The notes under the pieces were generated by a model. It searched no databases and was not told the origin of the DNA. It saw only the letters and a list, made by a program, of their open reading frames with translations. A stretch of DNA of 64,000 nucleotides from Cavia porcellus (lineage: Eukaryota; Chordata; Mammalia; Rodentia; Caviidae). The translations under genes and the position numbers were made by a program. Where the stretch lies: assembly GCF_034190915.1 (NCBI RefSeq), contig NW_026947484.1:190892982-190956981 (forward strand). Reading direction: 5' to 3'. The number at the start of each line of letters is the position of its first letter. Within the stretch, counting starts at the first letter, position 1. Positions 22,061 to 33,571 of this stretch are shown one piece after another.

Positions 22061-25000
22061 CTGCAAAGGAAAGGGAAGAGACACAGCTAAGACGATTGGT
22101 TCAAGACCTTAAACCTGTTAGCTGATACAATCCAGAAGTTTGGGTCCAGTCTGGGCAACTTAAGTGACTTAGCAAGACTGTCTCAAAATAAAAAATAAAA
22201 AGGGCTGAGATGTGACTCAGTGAGAAGGCCCATCAACTGGGCCCTTCTTACATGGCCTGGCTTTGCTAAGTAAGAGCAGGGATCCTGCCTCAGGGTGCCT
22301 ACATTTGCCTTCCCTGCTTGGTTACTGTTAGCATCCCATTCCCCCAGGGCTGGGGCTTCAGAGAACAGCAGAGGGACCCCCAGCTCCTGAGCCTTCGACA
22401 CTAGAGGGTATGAAAGGTTTGTACCTCCGCACAAGGATGACAGGGCTACGGGGGTCTCGATGGTGAAACCAGGTGCCACCTTAGCTTAGGAACTTGGTTC
22501 TAACCACCCACAGCCTGTACTCCAGATACTCCAGAATGGCTTCAGGTGAGATGTGACGGCACACATCTGTTAATTCCAGCACTCTGGGAGACTGAGACAG
22601 GAGAAACACAGGCCCCTGCAACGTAATGACAGCCTGAGACCCTGTCTCAAAAGGGGGGATGGATGGGATAGGGTGGGATGTAGTTCAGTGCACAGTTCCT
22701 GGGATCAAACCCCAGTGCTCTAAGAACAAAAGAATTTCAAGATAAAGTGTTGACAACAAGCTCCCCCACACTGTGCCCCACTGCAGGAAGGAAGCAGGGA
22801 GGGCACCCATCCCTACAGAGCCATCTTTGGAAGCATTATCCAGGGCACTAGCTGACTCGGCATGGGGTGCCAGTTTTCCCCAGTCAGTGTTCCTTGTAGG
22901 CTGGCATGGTTGCTAAGGGCTGCAATCGGAGAGCATTTGCTGGGCGGGCAGCCAAGGGCCTGTCTGGGTTTCCATTCTGGAGTGTGAATGGGCAGCCCCA
23001 GTTCTGACTGCTCGCACTAGAAATCCCACTCACACCTGGACAGAACCTGATGTAAGTAACAAGGGTGGAAAGCTGTTACACTGGTAGAGGCTGAGGTTCC
23101 CGAGTGATCCCCTGTGAGATGCACGTGACTGCTGACGACCTGCAGCCACGGCAGAAGCCCTCCATGGGGCCCGCAACCATGTGGCTCAGTCCCTCCAAGT
23201 GCCCAGGCAAAGAGAAGCGTAGGAACCAGTGAAGCATCTGCTGGTGGGATCCAAGGAAAGGCATTTGTTGTGTCAAGAGAGTAGCTTAGTGACTGGCAGA
23301 AGTGACAAATACTGGTATCGCCAAGACTTCTTTTTACACACTGAAAAGAGCAACAGATTTCAGCCGTGACTGGCACACCTTACATCTGGTGTAAGATGGA
23401 GGCCAGGTCCCCCTCTTAACAATTCCAGCCACCCTTCATTCTGTTCCTTTGGGACATGCCCAGAAGGATCCTTCCCGTCCTTAAGTACCAGGGTCACTAA
23501 CAGACTGGGTGTGACCGTCTGGGCACAGCACTGCTCATGGAGCTTCCTGCCCACTCCCAGCACACACAGCACCAGGCTGCAGCGCAGTGAGGAGCGCACT
23601 GTAAAGGCAGCTCTTACCACAGTTCTTCAGGGTCAGCAGGGGGTGATCTGTAGGCAGCGGTTCTGGGGTCGTCACATCCAGCCCAGCTGCTGCAATCTGA
23701 CCGCTGGCCAACGCCTGATACAGGTCATCCTGGTTTACAACATCTCCCCTGGAAACAGCGATGGTATGGGTGCCCCCTGTTCCCCCACAGGCCACTCTCA
23801 GGTCGGAACAACCCACAGAATAAATTTTTTCACTGAGTGAGCACTTGACCCTGCCATGTGTCTCAACTTCTCTGGGCCTCAGGCTCTCGCTCGGTAGAGA
23901 GGGCAAATACAACCTAACTCCCAGGAATGTTGGGAGGAGTAAAGCTCCCCGACACGCACTAGGGCATGAACAGGGCCCAGAAGCCGCACTTGTCTTGGGC
24001 TCCAGGCAGGTATCTCTGGCCTGCTGTACCCCTAGATCACAGCACGCCACTAAGCAAAAAGAAGCCTTACTGCATCCAATAAAATGAGCAGCCACTGAAG
24101 AGCTGATTTTCTAGACTTCATACTGAACATCATAAGACACTCATGTAACAAGGACTGCTACCATGCAGGCACTCGCAGGTAGTCAGCAAACAGAAACCGG
24201 ACCTACCATCAGGCATTTGCGGAGCCCTGTGTTCCTGCACTGCTTACTCAGCCACCCCCAGGTCACTCCTGCACGGTTGAACACTGGTAATTTCAGGTCC
24301 CTTTAGGTATGCGCACCCTCAGGCTGACCTCACCCAAGGCCTTCTTCCAAATGATTTAAAGGTTCAGTGGCTATCACTAGGATGGCTAGGAAGGAGTTAC
24401 AATGGCACAGAAGAGACATCTGACCCTACGGCTCAATGGCCTGCACACACTCCTGAACACACATTTTGGGGAACTAGGAAAACCTGAGCTTTAGGTCTGT
24501 CTGCCCAGGAGTACAAAGGTTCAAACCATCACTGAACTCAAACCAGGCTCACAGGATGGAAGGTTGGTCTCTACAGGGACACCTAGGTCAGAAAGTCCAG
24601 CTCTTTTTCTGGAGAGAAAAATGAGGCTCCCTTGTGACTCCCTGCCCATCAGGCCCTTCCCCAAGCCACACCACAGCGTGCCAGGCCTCCACTGAAGCTG
24701 GGCCTGCTGTGGGTGCCAGAGAGCCCAGGCTCTCCTCTGATCCGACTGCTCTTCTTCCTAACCCAGCTCTTGCCTCACCTCTGCTATACTGGTGAGTTGT
24801 TGGTCAATCAGTTATCTGCGGAGCCTAGCAGGCTCCGTCTAGGGTCTCCTCAATATTCCACCGTGAATCCTGTGACAGTGGGGACAGCCTTTCTCTAGGC
24901 TTGCTGGGTAACCCCAGGATATTGGGTGGCCCCTCGCTACCTGCTGATATTGACAAACACAGCTGTTTTCTTCATCTTCCGGAAGAAGTCCCCATTGCAG

Positions 25001-28000
25001 AGTCCCTTGGTTTCAGGCGTTAGGGAGCAGGCCACCACAATGAAGTCAGACTCTGCGGCCAGCTGGAGGGCAGACACTGTGGGTACAGGGAGAGGGTCTT
25101 CATCAGAGGTTAGGGACAGCAAGAGGGTAGAAACTAGATACTTCTTCCCCTACCCCAAGAAAAACTCCCAAGACCCTTTCTGAAGGTCTGGTCTCTACCT
25201 CAACAGCTCTGGTAAGGGTATGAAGTCAGCGGCCACTCACGGGGTCTTGGTGTATCACATCCTCCACCAGCCCAGACCAGCCCAAGCCCCTACACTCTGC
25301 CTGTGAACGCCATCACCTGAGAATCCCCCAGGTGAGCACAGGCAGGGCTCCTCTGGAAATCAAGGTTTTACTCACCAAACTCTGCCTGGAATTCTGCTGC
25401 TTCCTGAGGCTTGGGCTGACGCCCTGCATACAGAAACCTCTGGACACCAAATGGTTTCAGACGCCGAGCAATGGCCTGGCCTAGAGGTAAGAATCAGAGT
25501 CCTTGGTTTGTTCCCACCCTGTAGAAGATGGGGTGACAGCAACTCCAAGGACAGGGGGGCCTCAGGTAGATTCTTTGTTAGTATCGCCCTATGTTAACTG
25601 GTTCAGTCTTACTGCAGAACCCCCCTCCCTCCTTCTGTGGACCCAGACCCAGATTTGTGATGGCATCGGTCAACTGCCAACCTGCCCCAGACCTACAAGA
25701 CATTTTCATTTAAGATACTAAGATAGGAATGGGCGGTTGGATCTTCAGGCTCAGAACATGACCCAGAATTGCTGGGCTCGTCCCAGTAAATCCCATGAGA
25801 GAAGCAGGACTGCTGGCTGGCCAGGCAGGTTATCCACACTTGCCACCTTAGCCTCGCCCCTGGCAGCTGTCCGGCTGAGCCTGAGCCTTTCTGTCACACT
25901 TCTCCAATGACCAGCCACTAGAAGCAAAAGAGGCTAGAGACACAAGCCAGTGGGGAGTAAAGAGTGCCCCGGGGTAACCACCCGCAGGCCCCGCCCCGCA
26001 TCTGCAGCCTTCACTGCTCTTCATGGAGCTGAAATCCTAAGGAACTCTGGCTCCTAGCAACTGTTCCTCAGAGTCCCAAAGGCACTCCTGGTTTTATTTA
26101 TCCCTTTGCCTGTGTTTCACAGCCTGTGGTTTACAAAGCTGTCTCGTCTCATTAGAAATATCTCTGCGGGCAGTGCCCTGCTGGCATAAGACAGAAGCAA
26201 CCCTTCCAAAGCAGGATGTCCAGCATTGGGGTACATGGCACCAGGGTCTCAACCCAAGCCTGGAGGCCAAGACAGTAGGAGAGGATGGGGTCAGGGCATG
26301 GGGGGGCCTTACCTATGCGCCCCAGCCCCACAATGCCAACAGTGCTCTGCGTGAGTCCATAGCCACACATCCACAAGGGCTTCCAGGAGGTCCAGCCACC
26401 ACTGTGGAGAGGAGGAGGGAGGCGGTCAGCACCTGGCCTCCGACGAAGACAAGGCCCACGGGTGACCGCCACACTTGCCCTCCTGCCCGTGGTCCAAGGT
26501 CTAACCCAGCTTCCAGGTCATGGAGCTGAAAGCGGAGTGAGCAACACCACAGCCAGCCAGCACTTTCCAAGTACGCAGCAAGGATGGCCACTGCTTTAAA
26601 TCCACTTGGGACAAAGAAAGCAAGGGCTGCAAGAGGCCTCAGAGGCTCGCGTTCCTTCTGGAGATGAAGCAACTGAGACCACAAAGAGTAACCTGCCCGA
26701 GATGACCCGGCCACGGTGTTCAGGGCAGCAGGTTGCAAACTCAGGGCCTGGGATTCTAGAAAACGTTCTCAGAACTCCTCAGCAGCAACAAAAGTAAACC
26801 TCACTGCTTTCAGTGGTCAAGGGATGGAGCCGATCCTGAGCCACTAGCAGTGAAGGTGTAGAGGTCGCAGACAGGACCATGAGCAGAGCACCAGCACTGG
26901 GCCCCACACCCAGCCAGACTCCCGGCCTGCTTTCTGAGGCCGCCTCTGCTCACCCCGAAAATGTCACTGTCCCTGCTCCCTGCTCCCACATGGCCTGCCA
27001 ACTACATATGCACCCTGAAACCCAGCGCTAGAGCCCTCAGGCCAGGCTGCTCGGCTCTGGTCCTGAGGAAGGCAGCACCCTGGTACTGTCTGGGTGGCAC
27101 CCTGCTCCTGCCACTGAGGAGCCATGATGGCCTTACTGAGGTTGGCACCTAGAGACTTAGCTCTCAAAAGGACTAGGAAATGACGGCCAGCCCTCAGTGA
27201 TTTCCGATTTTGGCACCACTGGTCTCAGAATCGTCCTCAGTACCCAAGGGGATGTCCTTCCTCCTTCCAAGAAGCAGTCCCCAATCTGCCTTCCTCCCCC
27301 CACCCCAGTTAGTAGACTTTATTTGTTCCATTCTTATAATTATCTCTCATGACTTCCCATCCCGTTCTGTTTGCTGAAGTTCAGCGCAGGGCTTTAATTA
27401 TTTTAGCTGGGTCAGGCTGACCCCTCTGCTCAGGTCCCACCAGGGAACACTCACTTCTTCACTTCCTCTATGGCCTCTGGCAACCTGCGGCAGGTGGTAA
27501 GAAGCAAGGAGACAGCCAGCTCCGCGGTGGCATCTGTCAGGACATCTGGGGTGTAGCCCACACGGATCCCACTAGAAATCAAACAGCTGGTGGTAACGTG
27601 GCCTCATGCACCTTCACCAGTGTTTACAGGTGTCTGTTCCATGATGTGACTTTGCTCCTTAGTTTCTTTGCCTGCCAGGAAGCTCAAAGCTTTAAAGGAG
27701 TACTGAGGAGTGCTTAGTCCTTGTTCACATTTTGATTATGTCTCACTCTGGGAAGGCTATGGAATTCAAGATTAGAGTTCAAGGTCTGGGGCAAGTACTA
27801 TTTAAATCACTCTGAATTTTCTCATCAGAAAAGGAAACAATACGTGTATCTTTTTCCAAAGTTATTTTAGGGATCAAAAAAGATAATGAATGTGAAAGGA
27901 TGATACTAGATAAGAGGTTACAGTTTCCAGCTTTGTAGGTTTGTGGTGATACCATGTAATATATGATATTAAATATTATTATTATTATATATGTAATGGG

Positions 28001-30520
28001 CCTAAAGTTGCAGTTTTCCTGTGTGGCTTCCCAGTGCGCTGGGATTACAGGCATGTGGACCCATACCCTTCTAATTTTTATTCTGAGACAGGTCAGTTGC
28101 CCAGACTAACCTTAACCTTCAATCTCCCTGCCTCAGCCTCCTGAATGGCTGGGATTGTACCTCAGGCATGCACCACATCCAGCCCAGGTTTGTTTGAGCT
28201 GCTTTGTGTACATGTGGATGGACTTCCATCAGCCACTTCACATCCTTACTGAGGGAGACAGAGTGAAAACAAGCAGCTCTCCTCTGCGCCATCTGGGCAC
28301 TGCCCCTCACGCTAGGCCAGCCCAGAGCTCAGTTCCATTTACCGCTTCTTGATTTCATCCAAAGCTAAGTGGTCAACTCCCACGGACATCGTGCTGATAA
28401 CTCTGAGATTAGGTCCTGTGGTACAGAAAACACATTGTTTGTGTCTCTTCTCTTGTAATTCAAACCCACGACACTGGGGACTATCCTAACCCGCCTGTTA
28501 TTATTTTCTTAGAATTTCCCTTCTGCAGGTAAAACTCCAGACAACCCTCTTTTGCCATCCACAGACAGCGTCTCAGCAATATTAGGTGTCCTGGCACAGT
28601 CCAAAGCACAGTCAGGTCCCCTTGTTTGGCACTGGACTTAGGCACTGGCCTGCTCACTGGTGAGGCCTGGGTCTCCTTCAGCCACACCTGAGGTCTCCCG
28701 TGGACGCCTCAGAGAGCACTGAGACTGAGATGGTGGCAGGGCATGACCCTCTCATACCCTCTCCTTCACTAGAAAGATCCAGGGGTGCCTTAACTCTGAC
28801 TCAAGGCTTCTCTCCACAATCAGCAGCCCCTGAATCTAAACCTTTACTCCAAACCATCAGGTTACAACATCATGGGGTGATGTTTGCCCTGTGCCAGGCT
28901 GAGAGCCTGGGCTTGGGCTATACTTGGTGCCAGCTGGTACGGGGCACTGAGTTGAGGCCTCCCTCCTGCTACGCAGGGGCCCAGAAAAGACAAGTTTTGA
29001 TCTAGGTCACAAAGCAAAATTGTGGCTCCAGGGTCTTGGCTGCCCTCCCCTACACCCTTTCCACTGAGTCCACACAGGGTCTTTGCCCTCCTGAGGCTTC
29101 TCTCAGGAACTCAGTGGAAAGAGGTGGAGGGCAACCTACAAGCCACATAAAGATGCAGGCAACCTCCCACCCCTGCAGGAGACACCCTCAGAACGCAGAG
29201 AAAGGACTGCACCCTGACTATGGGGCAGCTGTCACAGGCTGATGTGCTCAAGGCTGAGACCCTGAGATTCTTCCCCAGGCTGACCCACCACACACACACC
29301 TGCAGCATCCAGGACCTTCTTATCCACACGGTCAGAGAGGAAGCAGAGCAGACCATGGGCTCCTGCCACACGGTGCTCCAGCTCCTTTCTGGAGATGGGC
29401 TCATCGGAATCCCACAGCTCCACTTCACAGCTGAAAAACGAAGGTCACCGAGGAAATGAAGGGGAGCCCTACGGATGCCTGAGTCCTCTGAGAGCTGGCA
29501 AGCACTACTTTTACTCCCTGGCCTGCAGCTGACTGGGGCCAGTCAGCATCTGACATGGGTGGCCTCAGTAGGGTTCAGAGAGAGGGGCAGGGAGGGGTAT
29601 GATGGCCTATCAAATCCCACTTTGTTGGGACTGGCTGCTGAGGCTGGATCCCACCTTCTCCATGCCAGATGAGCAAACCTGATAAAATGCATTGTTCCCA
29701 CTGCAACTAGTACCTGCTGAGCAGCAAACCTCAGCTCTGCCACCTGGAGTTGTGCAACACTGGGTGGAGGAGATACTTATTCCCTCCAGCCTGATTTGGG
29801 TCAGTGAAAAGAGAATTATAACACTGACTTCCCAGGGCTGCAAGGATTAAGTTTATGCATGTGATGTACCTGACAAGGTTGGTGCAAAAGGCTTCCACTT
29901 TGTGAGTCATCAGAGGCCCTGGCCAACCACTGAGGGGACCAGGCTAGTGACATGTAGACACTGACCTCATCTGCCCTGTCAGCCAACATCCAAGGTAAAG
30001 AATAACAGCCTGGACTTTGCTTCATGGTTAATCTCTCCTCTCTGAAGGCAGTGGCAACAACCAGGTTCCCTCCTACAGGCCGAGGGCCAGGACCTGGAGT
30101 TATGGCCAGGAGCCTGATGGGACCTGGATCCTACACTACTTTGTTCATGCCTCCTCAGACTCCAAGCCAGATGCCACTGGACACAGCTGCCCTAGTTCCA
30201 GGCTGTCTCTCTGACCTCTGGTAACCCCCACCCGCCGCGCAGCTCCGGACGCCCCCAAAGCCCGCCTGGAGATCGCTGAGTCACCCTGCGCAAAGTGAGG
30301 TTTTGTGGCGGGCACCCGTCAGGGTGGCCCGGGGAAGGGTGCTGAGGGCTCCGCGCCGGCTCAGAGACACCATGTGTGCCCGTCGCGGAGTGGGCTGGGA
30401 CTCGGTGCGCGGAGTGGCGGCGGCGCGCGGCTCTTACTCTGCAGCCTGGGCGAGCTCGGCCCTGCCTTCGGGGGGGATCCTGCCGGTGACGAACACCTTC
30501 ATGAGTCGAGCTAGTCTCAT
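21939..30520 (-). CDS. GRHPR: Glyoxylate reductase/hydroxypyruvate reductase, 9 exons
   Basis: Joined minus-strand exons: 30438-30520, 29300-29430, 28343-28415, 27455-27571, 26313-26401, 25376-25480, 24941-25076, 23618-23748 and 21939-22060. They total 987 nt, giving 328 aa plus stop, with every intron GT-AG. The enzyme is a D-2-hydroxyacid dehydrogenase. It reduces glyoxylate to glycolate and hydroxypyruvate to D-glycerate with NAD(P)H, mainly in liver cytosol, limiting oxalate formation. Human loss causes primary hyperoxaluria type 2. Visible motifs: the Rossmann GLGRIG at 160-165 and the family catalytic trio Arg245 (NISRG), Glu274 (TPEPLP) and His293 (PHIGS). The start is [11 protein letters not shown]; a second in-frame Met is residue 7. 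No stop or frameshift is present, so the gene looks functional. Confidence 0.97.
22125..22250 (+). mobile_element. B4-like SINE fragment in GRHPR intron 8
   Basis: A B1 right end (gcaagactgtctcaaaataa) is followed by an ID part (ggctgagatgtgactcagtg). Confidence 0.6.
22545..22738 (+). mobile_element. B4-like SINE in GRHPR intron 8
   Basis: gtgacggcacacatctgtta, then actctgggagactgagacag and gagaccctgtctcaaaa, followed by an ID part (gggatgtagttcagtgcaca). Confidence 0.7.
22739..23617. other. GRHPR intron 8 remainder, nothing recognised
   Basis: Single-copy-looking sequence. The ORFs here are shadows. Confidence 0.5.
23618..23748 (-). CDS. GRHPR: GRHPR exon 8
   Basis: Residues 245-289: [20 protein letters not shown], then [11 protein letters not shown] with Glu274, ending LTLKNC. 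The donor is gtaagag and the acceptor gtttccag. Confidence 0.97.
23749..24940. other. GRHPR intron 7, nothing recognised
   Basis: About 1.2 kb with no SINE I can identify. Confidence 0.5.
24941..25076 (-). CDS. GRHPR: GRHPR exon 7
   Basis: Residues 200-245: [20 protein letters not shown] to FVNISR, so Arg245 is split over the exon 7/8 junction. The acceptor is tacccacag and the donor gtagcg. Confidence 0.97.
25376..25480 (-). CDS. GRHPR: GRHPR exon 6
   Basis: Residues 165-200: [20 protein letters not shown] and [14 protein letters not shown] sequence of the cofactor domain. The donor is gtgagt. Confidence 0.97.
25481..26312. other. GRHPR intron 5, nothing recognised
   Basis: Unremarkable intronic sequence. 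Confidence 0.5.
26313..26401 (-). CDS. GRHPR: GRHPR exon 5
   Basis: Residues 135-165: [20 protein letters not shown] and the dinucleotide-binding GLGRIG at 160-165. The acceptor is tctccacag and the donor gtaagg. Confidence 0.97.
26630..26765 (+). mobile_element. MIR-like ancient SINE in GRHPR intron 4
   Basis: ggagatgaagcaactgagac and gggcctgggattctag follow the MIR core/3' pattern. It is strongly diverged. Confidence 0.5.
26766..27454. other. GRHPR intron 4 remainder, nothing recognised
   Basis: No repeat or gene recognised. Confidence 0.5.
27455..27571 (-). CDS. GRHPR: GRHPR exon 4
   Basis: Residues 96-135: [20 protein letters not shown], then [18 protein letters not shown]. The donor is gtgagt. 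Confidence 0.97.
28012..28185 (-). mobile_element. B1-type SINEs, two decayed copies, in GRHPR intron 3
   Basis: gtgcgctgggattacaggca, then ctgcctcagcctcctgaatg, and a second reversed start gctgggattgtacctcaggc. Confidence 0.6.
28343..28415 (-). CDS. GRHPR: GRHPR exon 3
   Basis: Residues 72-96: [20 protein letters not shown] then IKKR. It carries the Ser-Val-Gly segment at the substrate pocket of this family. Confidence 0.97.
28416..29299. other. GRHPR intron 2, nothing recognised
   Basis: No repeat recognised. It ends in a short CA-rich tract beside the exon 2 donor. Confidence 0.5.
29300..29430 (-). CDS. GRHPR: GRHPR exon 2
   Basis: Residues 28-72: [20 protein letters not shown], then [20 protein letters not shown] and DAAG. 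The donor runs into an alternating gtgtgtgtg tract. Confidence 0.97.
29660..29880 (+). mobile_element. MIR ancient SINE in GRHPR intron 1
   Basis: cctcagctctgccacctgga and ctgcaaggattaagtttatg follow the MIR order (ctctgccact to aggattaaatgag). Confidence 0.5.
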
Positions 30521-30700
30521 CAACCTGCAGCCTCTGGAGTCTGACCGAGCCGGCCAGAAGGGCAAAGCAGGAATCTGCCAGGCCTCGGAGGCGGGGCGTG
30601 CGAGGGGCGGGGCGAAGGCGTGCGCGTGATGGGGCGGGGCTGCGCGGGGCGGGCTCTGCGCGGGGCGTGGTCCCTACCCCTAGGCTGTGGGCGGGCGGTC
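30225..30700. promoter_or_regulatory. GRHPR: CpG island and promoter of GRHPR
   Basis: A GC- and CpG-rich stretch covers exon 1 and the upstream side. GC-box-like ggggcgggg sequences recur at about 30605-30665 on the + strand, i.e. 85-145 bp upstream of the minus-strand ATG. No TATA box is visible. This fits a housekeeping-type, Sp1-driven promoter. The transcription start is not determined. Confidence 0.85.
30438..30520 (-). CDS. GRHPR: GRHPR exon 1 (coding part)
   Basis: Residues 1-28: [20 protein letters not shown], then AELAQAA. The ATG is at 30520 and the donor is gtaaga. It lies inside the CpG island. Confidence 0.97.
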
Positions 30701-31294
30701 TGTGTCCCGCGAGTTAGGGTGGCTGTGTGTTTTCGCTGGATGTGAGTGTGAGGCTCATTATGCATCTGTGCGTGCCTTGCGGCCCTAATAGCACAGACTG
30801 ATTAGGGAGGGACAGGGCTGCATGTGGACACCTGCTGTCCCGAGGTTCCAAGGCTACAGGCTGTCTTAGGTTTGAAGTGGTGGGAAGCACCCAGACAGGC
30901 GACCTGTGTGTCTATGGTTGTCCTTGTCCCTGTGAAGTCTGTCAGAACGCGAGGGGGAGTGAAGATGCCCCCCCCGACGCTAAGGTGGGGTCCATCCTGG
31001 TCATTCATACTGAGTTCTGAGCCCCTCGGGATGTAGACACAGCCCTCCCTCAGGGGAGACTGCAGAGGAGTCGGCATCCAGCAATGACCCTTTAATATTT
31101 GGGACACTTCCCTATATAAAACCGACAGCTGTGAAGGGGAGTCTAACTGGCCAGGTCACCCAGCTCGCTGGAGGACCACTACACCTGCTGGAGGCAGTTC
31201 ACGCATAGCACCAGGGCCATGCATGTGGGGTGGTGGTGGGCAGGCCCGGGCTCGCAGTGGGGTGGGCTGCGGTCTAAAGCCGGCTCTGTTTTCT
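30701..31294. other. Upstream flank of GRHPR, nothing recognised
   Basis: No gene supported. Confidence 0.4.
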
Positions 31295-31440
31295 AAGCTG
31301 TTTGACCTTGGGGAGGCCTTCATCTCCCTAGCCCTTAGTTCTTCAGTCACAAAATGGAGAGAACACAATTGAGGGTTGGTGTTAAAGCAGACAGCGTTTG
31401 CATGGGCTTCAGGCAGTGGCAGGTGCTGCTTAAGCACTGA
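31295..31440 (+). mobile_element. MIR-like ancient SINE
   Basis: ctgtttgaccttggggaggc and cttcagtcacaaaatggaga follow the MIR middle region. Confidence 0.5.
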
Positions 31441-31459
31441 GACTGTGAAAGAGGGGTGA

Positions 31460-31610
31460 GGAGCTCAGGATTTGGAGCCTGGCTGCCTATATCGAAATCA
31501 CAGCGCTGTGACCAATGAAAAATTACTGTATTACGCACATCAGCTTCTTTATCTGTAGGATGACAGTGAAACCATTGCAACAAGCCTCCAGGCTGGTGGA
31601 GAGACGAACT
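31460..31610 (+). mobile_element. MIR-like ancient SINE
   Basis: ggagcctggctgcctatatc, then atcagcttctttatctgtag and gatgacagtg follow the MIR order. Confidence 0.5.
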
Positions 31611-32360
31611 ATAATCAGTGTTTCTTACAGCACAACACATACAGTGGGCAGCAGAATGGTCTCCTTCGATTTTATAAGAATCCACAGTGCCCCATGAGAC
31701 TCCCGATGAGAGAATTGAAAGATGCACAGGAAAGTGACCTTACCAGGTGAGGATCCCGCAGCAAGTCCCTGGGCCTTCTGCATCCCTGCCAGAGCTTCTG
31801 TCTGTCTCCTCCCTGTCTCAGGTAACACTTGAATAAATATCTTACCCACTAATCTTTATCTGTGTTGCTAGGCCTCTGAGGGAGAAATTTTTGAAATATA
31901 TCAAACATTGACACAAAAAAGTGTTTTTCTGTTCCCAGGCCAGGCCCTCTGGGGAACAGCATGACCTGTAGCTCTACTCTGCTAACCTCTGGAGCTCAGC
32001 TCCTTCCTCACTTTATTAAGGACAGCCAAGGGCACTGGGCACTGGACAGGCCTGTTCACTAAGGGTAGGAGGGAGCACAACAGTTAATGGGTCTCTTCCC
32101 ACAAGACAAAGCACACAGCTGATGCTCAGTAAGCCTGCTCAGGGACAGCCATGTGGCCAGATGTGGACCCAGCTGAGGGCTGATTCCATCATTCTTGCCT
32201 CCTTCTCAAGCAGTCCTGGAGGTCTTATTTTGTGTCTTTAGCTGGGTGGTTGTGGCTGTCTTGATGTTCCGAGATGATTGAAAATATTTACTTTCATGGT
32301 CATTTTGACTTTGAGGAAGAAACAGAAGTTGTAGTGGCAGATCCAGTGAAAAAGGAAGAG
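31611..32360. other. Intergenic, nothing recognised
   Basis: No gene or clear repeat. Confidence 0.4.
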
Positions 32361-32367
32361 GATACAC

Positions 32368-32545
32368 CGTAATTTTTTTTTTTAACTAGTATGTGTTTTG
32401 TTTTTTTGGAGACAAAGTCTCACTATGTACTTCCAACTGGGCTTGAACTCACTATGTAGCCCAGACTGGCCTCCGACTTGTGGAGATCCTCCTGCCTCCG
32501 CCTCTTGAGTGCTGGGATTACAGGTATATACCACTATGCCCATCC
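32368..32545 (-). mobile_element. B1-type SINE
   Basis: gagacaaagtctcactatgt, then ctcactatgtagcccagact and gagtgctgggattacaggta. It sits at the 3' end of the L1 fragment that follows, and a chance ORF (32382-33011) runs through both. Confidence 0.85.
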
Positions 32546-33571
32546 TCAGAGATACCCATTTTTGGCCTGGACCTTTAAATTTGAGGGATCTGATTTTTTC
32601 AACTTTGTTATATATTCTATACATTAGTCCTTTGAGGAACAATTGGCTAAAAAATTTCCCACTGTTAGATTGTCTCTTCTCTCTAATGATTTCTTTTATG
32701 GTGTAAAAGTTTTTTAATTTTATGTGCTTCCAGTTGTTGAATCTTTGTATTATTCCCTGTGCTATCAGAGTTTTGGTCATAAAGTTTTGCCTACACCTAA
32801 TGTCTTCAAGAGTTTTACCTATTTTGTCTTTGAGCAGATTATTTCTATTTTTATACTTAAATATTTGACTCATTTTGATTTTTGTTAAGTGCTGCATGGT
32901 GAGAAATACAGGTTTAGGTTCAGTCTTCACCTTATGGAAAGTGGTTTCCACAGCACCATTTATTAAAAAGGCTGTCTTTCTTTCAGTGAAGGTGTTTGGC
33001 CCCTTTGTCAAATTAGGTAGTGGAATGCGCTAGAGTTGTTTCTGTATCGTCTATTCCATTGATCTTCAGGTCTCTGTTGGTTTTTGCTTTTGTTTCTTTT
33101 ATTGTTTTGCCAGCACTGTACTGTTTTTATAAGGGTAGTTTTGTAATATAACTTCAAATTGGGGATTGTAATGCTCCCTGCTTTGTCCGTGTTGCTCGGA
33201 ATTGTTTTTGCTATTCTAGGTCGCTTCTAGTTCCATATGAATTTTAGAAGTGTTTTCTCCAGTTCCATGAGTATACTGTTGGTATTTTGATTGAGATTGC
33301 ATTAAATCTGCATATCAGTTTTGGAAGTTATGGCCATTTTGACTATATTGGTTCTGCCTACCCAAGAACAGGGTGTATCTTTCCATTTTCTGATATCCTC
33401 TTCAATCTCCTTTTTCAGAGTAGTATAGACTTTCACTTCCTTCATTAGATTGATTCCTAACTATTTTATTTTACTTGACACTATCATGAAAGATATTATT
33501 CTTCACATTTCTTTCTCAATGAGTTTGTTATTCACGTACAGGAATGCTGTTAAGTTTTTGAGTGTTGATAC
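32546..33571 (-). mobile_element. L1 fragment, C-terminal part of ORF2
   Basis: The minus strand encodes NNWKHIKLKNFYTIKEI and KIGKTLEDI-type peptides of the L1 ORF2 C-terminal region (ORF 33011-32382). Further reversed RT-end sequence follows (attgattcctaactatttta, then attcacgtacaggaatgctg). It stops abruptly near 33571, where a half-L1-like element begins. Confidence 0.75.

Noticed and set aside
20906..22133. 19-bp direct repeat as a target-site duplication of a 1.2-kb insertion
   Set aside because: The interval contains the GRHPR last exon in its expected place, so it is not an insertion.
23535..24095. 186-aa minus-strand ORF
   Set aside because: Only its middle (23618-23748) is coding, as GRHPR exon 8. 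The rest is intron read-through.
32382..33011. 209-aa minus-strand ORF
   Set aside because: It fuses L1 ORF2 C-terminal sequence to a B1 SINE. Not a host gene.
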